Part shown: positions 57,854 through 64,000 of the stretch, one piece after another | Position numbering within the stretch: the stretch's first letter is position 1 | How the letters are laid out: each line of letters starts with the position of its first letter | DNA from: Sphingomonas suaedae | GTDB lineage: Bacteria > Pseudomonadota > Alphaproteobacteria > Sphingomonadales > Sphingomonadaceae | Length of the DNA: 64,000 bases | Assembly (NCBI RefSeq): GCF_007833215.1 | Contig: NZ_CP042239.1 | Coordinates: forward strand, 1,178,001-1,242,000 | Direction of reading: 5' to 3' | Made by a program: the position numbers and the translations under genes | The notes under the pieces: model-generated | What the model saw: the letters and a program-made list of their open reading frames with translations, nothing else | The model's database searches: none | What the model was told of the DNA's origin: nothing

Positions 57854-59094
57854 TCGTGCCGACCCAGCGTGCGGTCGCGCTCGCGCTTGCGGCGGCGCCG
57901 CTGGCGTTGCTGCTCGGCGCGCTGCGTCCCGAAGGCTGGCTGCTGGGGGTGGCCTGGGCGCTCGGGATCGCGGTGCTGGTCCTGCTCGACGGGTTGCTCG
58001 CCCGCCGCATCGTGCGCGCCGATCTTGCGCTTGCTGCACCCGCCACCGCCGAAGTCGGCGACCGGGTAACGCTGACCGGCGCCACCCCGGGCCTCGCCTA
58101 TGCGGTCGAAGCCACACCGCCGCTCGATCCAGCCGACGCGCCCCTCGCCTTCACCGCCGCCCGGCGCGGCACCGCGCGCATCGTGCGGCTCTGGGCGCGT
58201 GTCGCCGGGCCGCTCGGCCTCGCCTGGCGCCAGCGCAGCGCCGCGCAGGATGGCGAAGTCCGCATTCTCCCCGATCTGCGCCCCGTACGCGAACAGGGGA
58301 TGCGGCAGTTTCTGCGCAGCCGTCAGTTCGGCGCGCGCATCCGTCCCGAAAGCGGCGACGGCACCGAATTTCAGTCGCTCACCGATTTCCAGCCGGGCAT
58401 GGAACGTCGCGCAATCGACTGGAAGTCCTCCGCCCGCCATCTCTCGCTCCTGGCCCGCGAATATCGCACCGAGCGGGACAACAGCGTGGTCTTCGCGGTC
58501 GATTGCGGACGCGCGATGAGCGATCCGGTCGACGGACTCCCGCGCATCGACCGCGCCGTCTCGGCCGCCTTGCTCGCCGCCTTTGTCGCCCTCAAGTCCG
58601 GCGACACGGTCCGCCTGTTCGGCTTTGCCGGCCGCCCGGTCGCCGATTCGGGCAGCGTCAACGGCGCGCGTGGCTTTGCGACGCTACACCGCACCGCTGC
58701 CGAACTCGATTACGGAAATCGGGAAAGCAACTACACCCTGTCGCTCGTCAGCCTCGACCAGCGGCTGCAACGGCGCAGCCTGGTCATTCTGTTCACCGAG
58801 TTCACCGATCCGACCAGCGCCGAACTGATGCTCGCCGCCGCCGCGCGGATGCACAAGCGCCACCGGCTGCTGTTCGTGCTGTTCCACGATGTCGAACTCG
58901 ACCGCGTCGTCGATGCGCGCCCGCAAAGCGCGGACGATATCGTCCGCGCCAATGTCGCCCATGCGCTGCTGCGTGAACGGAGGATCGTCATCGAACGCCT
59001 CAAACGCCTCGGAATCGACGTGCTGGAGGCGAATCCCGACGATCTCGCTCTGGCCCTCGCCGAGCGCTATGTCCGGGACCGCGAGCGCCCATGA
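57850..59094 (+). CDS. DUF58-domain protein (VWA-like)
   Basis: 414 residues from a TTG at 57850. Two N-terminal membrane helices ([16 protein letters not shown] and [23 protein letters not shown]), then the family core [29 protein letters not shown] and a VWA-like domain with [13 protein letters not shown], a degenerate MIDAS. It is the usual MoxR partner. Coupled to moxR (TTGA) and to the SpoIIM-like gene (ATGA). Confidence 0.88.
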
Positions 59095-60092
59095 CCGCCT
59101 CCAACCCCGTCTTTGGCGTCAGCCAGTTCCGCAGCGAGCGCGAAGCCGATTGGAAGCGGCTCGAAGCGCTGCTCGATCTTGTCGAGAAAAAATCGCCCCG
59201 CCGCCTGACCAATGACGATCTGGTCGAACTCCCGCGACTCTACCGCTCGACCCTCTCGGCGCTGTCGATTGCCCGCGACACCTCGCTCGACGGGTCGATG
59301 ATCGCCTATCTGGAGAGCCTGTCCACACGGGCCTATTTCATCCTCTATGGCTGCCGCGACTCCTTCTGGCGCCAGATCGGCGACTTCTTCGCCCAGGGCT
59401 GGCCCGCCGCGGTGCGCGGTCTTTTTGCCGAGACGCTGCTGATCGCCGCGCTGTTTCTCGGCAGCGCGCTGGCGGGATATCTGCTCGTCCTGTCCGATCC
59501 CGCCTGGTTCGGCGCGATCGTACCGTCCGAACTCGCCAGCGGCCGCGACATGAACGCCAGCATCGAGACGCTGCGCGAATCGATCTACGGCAAGCCCGAA
59601 CGCGGCGGACTCGAAGTCTTCGCGACGATGCTGTTCACGCATAACAGCCAGATCTCGATCATGGCCTTCGCGCTCGGCTTCGCCTTCGGCATCCCCACCG
59701 TCCTGCTGATCGCCAGCAACGGCATCCTGATCGGCGCCTTCTATGCCGCGTTCGTGCCCAAAGGGCTGGGGGTCGGCTTTACCGGCTGGCTGATGATTCA
59801 CGGCTCGACCGAACTGTTCGCGATCGTCCTGGCGGGCGCCGCGGGCCTGCATATCGGCCGCGCCGTCGCCTTTCCTGGCCCCCGCAGCCGGCTTGCCGCC
59901 GCCGGAGAGGCAGGGCGGCGCGGCGCGCTGGTGATGATCGGCGTGGTGATTATGCTACTCGCCGCAGGACTGTTGGAGGGGTTCGCGCGCCAGCTCATCA
60001 CCGCCGATGCCGCACGTTTTGCCATCGCCGCGTCGATGTTCGCCCTGTGGGTCGGCTATTTTGCGCTCGCCGGGCGCCGTCGCAATGGCTGA
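59091..60092 (+). CDS. SpoIIM-like multi-pass membrane protein
   Basis: 333 residues. N-terminal cytoplasmic helical part, then about five membrane helices. TSTRAYFILYG-like LSTRAYFILYGCRDSF, MLFTHNSQISIMAFALGFAFGIPTVLLIASNGILIGAF and GSTELFAIVLAGAAGLHIG are characteristic of the SpoIIM family. In proteobacteria it is a MoxR-cluster member of unknown role, not a sporulation protein. 8-bp overlap with the RDD gene. Confidence 0.85.
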   Translation: MTASNPVFGVSQFRSEREADWKRLEALLDLVEKKSPRRLTNDDLVELPRLYRSTLSALSIARDTSLDGSMIAYLESLSTRAYFILYGCRDSFWRQIGDFFAQGWPAAVRGLFAETLLIAALFLGSALAGYLLVLSDPAWFGAIVPSELASGRDMNASIETLRESIYGKPERGGLEVFATMLFTHNSQISIMAFALGFAFGIPTVLLIASNGILIGAFYAAFVPKGLGVGFTGWLMIHGSTELFAIVLAGAAGLHIGRAVAFPGPRSRLAAAGEAGRRGALVMIGVVIMLLAAGLLEGFARQLITADAARFAIAASMFALWVGYFALAGRRRNG

Positions 60093-60942
60093 GCGCTCCT
60101 CCCGGCGGGTGCGCGAGATGGTGACGCCGGAGGGGGCGGTGCTTCACCTGCGCCTCGCAAGTGCCGCAGCGCGCGCTGGCGCCTTCACCATCGACGCGAC
60201 GATCATGCTCGTGACGCTGATCGGCCTGACCTTTCTGGCCGTCTGGCTGCTCAGCAATCGCGCGACCGACAGCGCCGCCCAGATCATCTGGTTGCTCGGT
60301 TTCTTCCTGCTGCGAAACTTCTATTTCACCCTGTTTGAAAGCGGCACTCGCGCGGCGACGCTGGGCAAGCGTATCCTGAAGCTGCGCGTCGTCGCGCGCG
60401 ATGGCGGGCGCCTCACCGGCGGCGCAATCCTCGCGCGCAACCTGATGCGTGAGGTCGAGATATTCCTCCCCCTCCTCTTCCTCATCGCCGCGCAGGTCCA
60501 GGGGTTCAGCAATCGCTGGCTCACCTTGTTCGGCTTTGGCTGGACCGCGATCTTCATGCTGATGCCGCTGTTCAACCGCGACCGGCTGCGCGCGGGCGAT
60601 CTGCTCGCAGGAACCTGGGTCGTCGAAAATGAGCGGCCTCGGATTGCGCCCGATCTGCTCGCCGATACCCGGGTCGAACAGCTCGATCGTTATGCGTTCA
60701 CCCCCGAGGAACTCGAAGCCTATGGCCAGTTCGAGATCCAGCGGCTTGCCGACGTGCTCCACCGCGACGATCCGGACACGATCACCACCGTTGCGGGCGT
60801 CATCCGGCGCAAGATCGGGCGCCCCGATGATGGCGACGACCGCGGGTTCCTTGACGCCTATTATGCCGCCGCGCGCCTGCATCTCGAACGACGGCTGTTG
60901 TTCGGCAAGCGCAAGCGCGACAAGTTCGATTCGGAAGGTTAG
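60085..60942 (+). CDS. RDD-family membrane protein
   Basis: 285 residues. The RDD signature appears as ARAGAFTIDATIMLVTLIGLTF (Arg, Asp, Asp pattern) and RAATLGKRILKLRVVARDGGRLT; three to four membrane helices, then a soluble C-terminal tail (FTPEELEAYGQFEIQRLADVLHR). Function of the family is uncertain, with some members linked to ion transport. End of the MoxR operon. Confidence 0.83.
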   Translation: MAERSSRRVREMVTPEGAVLHLRLASAAARAGAFTIDATIMLVTLIGLTFLAVWLLSNRATDSAAQIIWLLGFFLLRNFYFTLFESGTRAATLGKRILKLRVVARDGGRLTGGAILARNLMREVEIFLPLLFLIAAQVQGFSNRWLTLFGFGWTAIFMLMPLFNRDRLRAGDLLAGTWVVENERPRIAPDLLADTRVEQLDRYAFTPEELEAYGQFEIQRLADVLHRDDPDTITTVAGVIRRKIGRPDDGDDRGFLDAYYAAARLHLERRLLFGKRKRDKFDSEG

Positions 60943-60951
60943 GAAGCGCGC

Positions 60952-61431
60952 ATGACCGACACGAAATCCGACATTCCCGGCGTCATCGCCCCGCCGCCGC
61001 TGATCTTCCTGGGCTATTTGCTCGCGGGCCTCGCGCTCGAATTTCTGGTGGTCCGGACGCAGGGGCTCGACATGCCCGGTTCGCTGCGCTGGACAGTCGT
61101 TACGCTGTTCCTGATCGCGGGGATCGCCAGTGTCGTCGCCGCGCTGGCCCGCTTTCGCGCCGCCGGAACCCCCGCCCCGCCCTGGCAGCCCGCCACCGCC
61201 TTTGTCGCGCAGGGAATCTATCGCTTCACCCGCAACCCCATGTATCTCGGCATGACGCTGATCTATCTCGGCCTCGCCGTCGCCGCCAACGCGCCCGTTG
61301 TCCTGTGGCTTCTGCTCCCGCTGATCGTGACGATCCATTACGGGGTGATCGTGCGTGAGGAGCGCTACATGGCCGACAAGTTCGGCGTGCCGTACATCAA
61401 TTACACGCACAACGTCCCGCGCTGGCTCTGA
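60952..61431 (+). CDS. Isoprenylcysteine carboxylmethyltransferase-family membrane protein
   Basis: 159 residues with four hydrophobic helices. The ICMT/PEMT signature is visible: IYRFTRNPMYLGMTLIYLGLA and the C-terminal REERYMADKFGVPYINYTHNVPRWL. Such proteins use SAM, but the substrate in bacteria is unknown. It follows the RDD gene by 9 bp, so it may belong to the same transcript. Confidence 0.85.
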   Translation: MTDTKSDIPGVIAPPPLIFLGYLLAGLALEFLVVRTQGLDMPGSLRWTVVTLFLIAGIASVVAALARFRAAGTPAPPWQPATAFVAQGIYRFTRNPMYLGMTLIYLGLAVAANAPVVLWLLLPLIVTIHYGVIVREERYMADKFGVPYINYTHNVPRWL

Positions 61432-61442
61432 CCCGCGCCGCG

Positions 61443-62087
61443 ATGACGGAAATCCCAACTCCGCCACACCGCGCCCGCGATCCCGGCAAGCGGCTGTTCC
61501 AGTATCTCGCCGAGTGGGGCGGGGTGAACTGGGTGAACTGCCCCAGTTGCGGCGGCCCCGCGCGTGATACCCACAGGCGGATCACCTGCATCCAATGCGG
61601 CTATGCGTTCGGCGCGAAAGAACAGCGCATTCGCAAGGGGCAACTCCTCATGCTTCAAAAAGGCAGCCCCGCCTGCGCGAAGTGCAAGGCGCCGATCCCC
61701 GGGCGCGGACGTGCGCTGCGCCCGGACGGCGACGACGCGACGCCAATGGCGCAGGTCAAATGCCCGACCTGCGGCCATCGTGGCGCCTATCGCGCCTATG
61801 CCGGTCGCTCGACCCTCTACTGGAGCCGCGGCCTGCCCTATCGTCGCGCGCCCTATCTGCGGCGCCCGATCGGCAACTACACGCTCTGGGTCTATAATCT
61901 GGACCATCTCGACGCGCTCGAATCCTGGCTCGGCGCCACGTTACGCGAACGCCCGGACAAGCGCGGACTGACGATGATGGCGCGCCTTCCGCGCTGGATG
62001 AAGGCCGCATCGGCCCGACCCAAGGTGCTTCAGGCGCTCGCCGAGATGCGCGAGGAAGCCGAGCGCGTCGGCATCACCCGGGATTAG
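61443..62087 (+). CDS. Zinc-ribbon protein of unknown function
   Basis: 214 residues with two CxxC pairs in each of two clusters: C33-C36 with C49-C52, and C78-C81 with C107-C110, so two zinc ribbons are likely. A C-terminal part (RRPIGNYTLWVYNLDHLDALESWLGATLRERP) has conserved aromatic residues. No enzyme motif. Probably cytoplasmic. Family known only as zinc-ribbon proteins; function not inferred. Confidence 0.75.
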   Translation: MTEIPTPPHRARDPGKRLFQYLAEWGGVNWVNCPSCGGPARDTHRRITCIQCGYAFGAKEQRIRKGQLLMLQKGSPACAKCKAPIPGRGRALRPDGDDATPMAQVKCPTCGHRGAYRAYAGRSTLYWSRGLPYRRAPYLRRPIGNYTLWVYNLDHLDALESWLGATLRERPDKRGLTMMARLPRWMKAASARPKVLQALAEMREEAERVGITRD

Positions 62088-62090
62088 CGT

Positions 62091-62501
62091 TCAGCCCTCG
62101 CGTTTGCCGAAGAAATGCTCGACGATATGTTCGGCGATCCGTGCCGGGCGTAGCGTCTGTGCATCGATGCAGCACCAGCTCGACTTGACCTCGGCCAGCA
62201 CTTCGTCGCCGCGCCGAATGATCGTTTCGTAAAAGGCGCGGACGCCCTGCACCTTCTCAAGCAGCACCGTCGCGACGACCTCATCGTTCAGAAAGGCGGG
62301 CTTGCGATAGGTGATCTCATGCTTGAGCGCGACCCACAGATGGTTCGCGACTTCCTCGGCCGGCCCCAGCTTCTGCCAATGGCTCAAAACGGCTTCCTGC
62401 ACCCATTTCAGATAGCTGGCGTTATTGACGTGACCCATGAAGTCGATGTCTGCGGGATCGACGGGAATTGGCACTTCGAACGGGGTGGCTGCGCGGGTCA
62501 T
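62091..62501 (-). CDS. Acyl-CoA thioesterase (4HBT/YbgC-type hot-dog)
   Basis: 136 residues. Hot-dog fold with catalytic-loop DIDFMGHVNNASYLKWVQEAV (Asp near residue 18), and LKHEITYRKPAFLNDEVVATVLLEKVQG. Hydrolyses acyl-CoAs of unspecified chain length. The start was placed at 62501 where homology begins; earlier codons in this frame are unlikely. Convergent with the zinc-ribbon gene, 3 bp apart. Confidence 0.88.
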   Translation of the reverse strand: MTRAATPFEVPIPVDPADIDFMGHVNNASYLKWVQEAVLSHWQKLGPAEEVANHLWVALKHEITYRKPAFLNDEVVATVLLEKVQGVRAFYETIIRRGDEVLAEVKSSWCCIDAQTLRPARIAEHIVEHFFGKREG

Positions 62502-62634
62502 GGACCTCACCTTAACGTAAAGCGGCTGCGAATGCGAGTGGCAATCGGTTCCGTGGACGATCGCGCACCGCCCCATTGATCCGCCTTTCGAATTCACGGT
62601 ATGGCGTTCGCCAACGATATTTCAGGAGGATGCC

Positions 62635-63762
62635 ATGACCCAGCCGATCCCCGCCCAGGCGCGCCAGATGTTCTCGACCGTTACCGAGGATGGCGGCCTC
62701 GAACTCACGCTGCGCGACGTCTCCGTTCCGGGGCCCGATGGCGACGAGGTGCTGATCCGGATCGAGGCGACACCGATCAACCCGTCGGACCTGGCGGTGA
62801 TGCTCAGCGTCGCCGATTCCAACACCTTCACCCCCTTGGGCTATGGCGCGCGCGCCGAAATTCCTGAGGCGTTGCGCCGCCATGTCGCCCCGCGCGTCGG
62901 CAAGCCGCTCCCGTTGGGCAATGAGGGCGCCGGTACCGTCGTCGCGGCGGGCAGCGACCCCGCAGCGCAGACGCTGATCGGCCGCACCGTCGCGGTCGCG
63001 GGGGGCGGCTGCTACACCCAATATCGCATTGCCCGCGCACGCGATTGCCTCGTCCTGCCCGAAGATGTGACCGCCGAGGAAGCCGCCTCGTCCTTCGTCA
63101 ACCCGATGACCGCGCTCGGCATGGTCGGCACGATGCGGCGTGAGGGCTATAAGGGGCTCGTCCACACCGCCGCAGCCTCGAACCTCGGCCAGATGCTGGT
63201 CAAGCTCACGCTCTCCGAGGGCGTTCCGCTGGTCAATATCGTCCGCAGCCAGGCCCAGGCGCTGCTGCTCCGCGATCTCGGCGCGACCCATGTCGTCGAC
63301 AGCAGCGCATCCGATTTCATGGCCCAGCTTACCGACGCCATCGCAGAGACTCAGGCATTTCTCGCCTTCGACGCGATCGGCGGGGGCAAGCTGGCGGGCC
63401 AGATCCTGACCGCAATGGAGGCTGCCGCGGTCCGCACCAATCCGGCCAACGGCCCCTATGGCTCCACGACGATGAAGCAAGTCTATATCTATGGCGGCCT
63501 CAGCACCGCCCCGACCGAACTCAACCGCGGCTTCGGGATGATCTGGGGCGTCGGCGGCTGGCTGCTTACCCCTTATCTCGCCAAGGCGGGAATGGAGGAG
63601 GTGATGCGGATGCGCGCCAAAGTCGCTGCCGAAATCCGCACCACCTTTGCCAGCAGCTACAGCAACCGGATCAGTCTTGAAGACGCGGTCCAGCCCGCCA
63701 CCATCTCCGCCTATAATCGTCGCGCGACCGGCGAGAAATATCTGATCCTTCCGCAACTTTGA
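62635..63762 (+). CDS. Zinc-binding-dehydrogenase-type (MDR) oxidoreductase
   Basis: 375 residues of the medium-chain dehydrogenase/reductase superfamily. GroES-like N-terminal half (VLIRIEATPINPSDLAVMLS, GNEGAGTVVAAGSD) and a Rossmann half with NPMTALGMVGTMRREGYKGLVHTAAASNLGQML. No catalytic zinc cysteines are apparent, so it is more like a quinone reductase or enoyl reductase. AGGAGG about 8 nt before the ATG. Substrate unknown. Confidence 0.86.
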   Translation: MTQPIPAQARQMFSTVTEDGGLELTLRDVSVPGPDGDEVLIRIEATPINPSDLAVMLSVADSNTFTPLGYGARAEIPEALRRHVAPRVGKPLPLGNEGAGTVVAAGSDPAAQTLIGRTVAVAGGGCYTQYRIARARDCLVLPEDVTAEEAASSFVNPMTALGMVGTMRREGYKGLVHTAAASNLGQMLVKLTLSEGVPLVNIVRSQAQALLLRDLGATHVVDSSASDFMAQLTDAIAETQAFLAFDAIGGGKLAGQILTAMEAAAVRTNPANGPYGSTTMKQVYIYGGLSTAPTELNRGFGMIWGVGGWLLTPYLAKAGMEEVMRMRAKVAAEIRTTFASSYSNRISLEDAVQPATISAYNRRATGEKYLILPQL

Positions 63763-63810
63763 TCGCGTTTCGGGAAACCGTGCGTTCCCACATCGCCATT
63801 TGAACAAGTC

Positions 63811-63840
63811 GGGGGCGTCGCGCATTATCGTGGCGCCCCC
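63811..63840 (+). terminator. Possible terminator hairpin after the MDR gene
   Basis: GGGGGCG (63811-63817) and CGCCCCC (63834-63840) form a 7-bp stem about 50 bp after the MDR stop. There is no U-run, so this is a weak call. Confidence 0.35.
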
Positions 63841-63862
63841 GTAACGCATTTTGGAGACTTCC

Positions 63863-64000
63863 ATGCGCCTCATCCTCGCCTCGCTGCTCGCCGCCACCGC
63901 CATTGCCACCCCGATCGTCGCGCAGCAGATGCCCGGCTCCAAAAACACCGCCGCGATCACCGGCGGCACCTATACCGCCGATGCCAACCACACGCTGGTG
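63863..64000 (+). CDS. YceI-family periplasmic protein, N-terminal part (runs off the right edge)
   Basis: The first 46 codons. Signal peptide MRLILASLLAATAIATPIVAQ, then ITGGTYTADANHTLV, which matches the opening strand of YceI lipocalin-like proteins (GTYxxDxxHTxV). TGGAG precedes the ATG by about 7 nt. YceI proteins bind polyisoprenoids in the periplasm. The rest lies beyond the window. Confidence 0.8.
   Translation, partial: MRLILASLLAATAIATPIVAQQMPGSKNTAAITGGTYTADANHTLV

Noticed and set aside
59998..61467. 489-codon minus-strand frame opposite the RDD and methyltransferase-like genes
   Set aside because: Antisense of two genes with clear family motifs and overlaps; no domain in the translated product.

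Overview
The window looks like a chromosomal segment of a sphingomonad-type alphaproteobacterium (Sphingomonas or a close relative). The evidence is the very high GC content with strong GC at third codon positions, long runs of genes joined by ATGA/GTGA/TTGA overlaps, family-specific proteins (DUF6356, a DUF4153 membrane protein, a GspN-containing type II secretion locus), and interspersed GC-rich palindromic repeats. It is mostly ordinary chromosome. No insertion sequence, prophage, integrase or CRISPR array is visible.

Layout. 1-1 kb: a VapBC-type toxin-antitoxin pair reading directly into trmD, which runs off the left edge. 1-4.1 kb: a thioredoxin-reductase-like flavoprotein, a small cysteine-rich secreted protein in an AT-richer patch, and a serine beta-lactamase-like hydrolase. 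4.2-9.4 kb: vitamin B12 uptake, with a cobalamin riboswitch, btuB, btuF on the opposite strand, and btuCD. 9.4-14.2 kb: acetyl-CoA synthetase, small hydrophilic proteins and two secreted proteins of unknown function. 14.2-18.2 kb: gatC-gatA-[vapBC]-gatB, an amidotransferase operon with a second toxin-antitoxin pair spliced inside. 18.3-24.1 kb: DUF4153 protein, ferredoxin-NADP reductase, tRNA-Pro(CGG), an orphan SUKH protein and a FAD/NAD(P)-binding protein.

24.2-31.6 kb: a complete histidine-degradation locus (hutC-hutF divergent from hutI-hutH-hutG-hutU) with a HutC-type operator between the two arms. 31.6-32.7 kb: a mosaic of palindromic repeats, a hypothetical gene and a MerC-family gene with an operator-like inverted repeat. 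32.9-45.7 kb: a type II secretion system split over both strands (gspK-J and a PBP-activator-like protein; gspN and an esterase; gspF-E-M-L; gspG-H-I-C-D). 45.8-51.1 kb: a hypothetical gene, three small genes that look like second copies of GspL/PilN, GspM/PilO and GspC, and a large Tat-type lipoprotein phosphatase of the PhoX family that is a good candidate cargo for the secretion system.

51.1-54.9 kb: a lipoprotein, a TetR regulator and two secreted amidohydrolases, one lacking the HxH metal motif. 55-61 kb: a MoxR operon (DUF4129, DUF4350, MoxR, DUF58, SpoIIM-like, RDD). The right end has a methyltransferase-like membrane protein, a zinc-ribbon protein, a thioesterase, an MDR-type dehydrogenase and the start of a YceI-family gene.

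The most unusual feature is that two unrelated VapBC modules are each translationally coupled to an essential translation gene (trmD and gatB). Other notable points are a palindrome in the tiny btuF/btuC divergent gap, the extra LMC-like secretion module beside phoX, and repeat elements that have landed inside operons, one of which supplies the ribosome-binding site of gspF.
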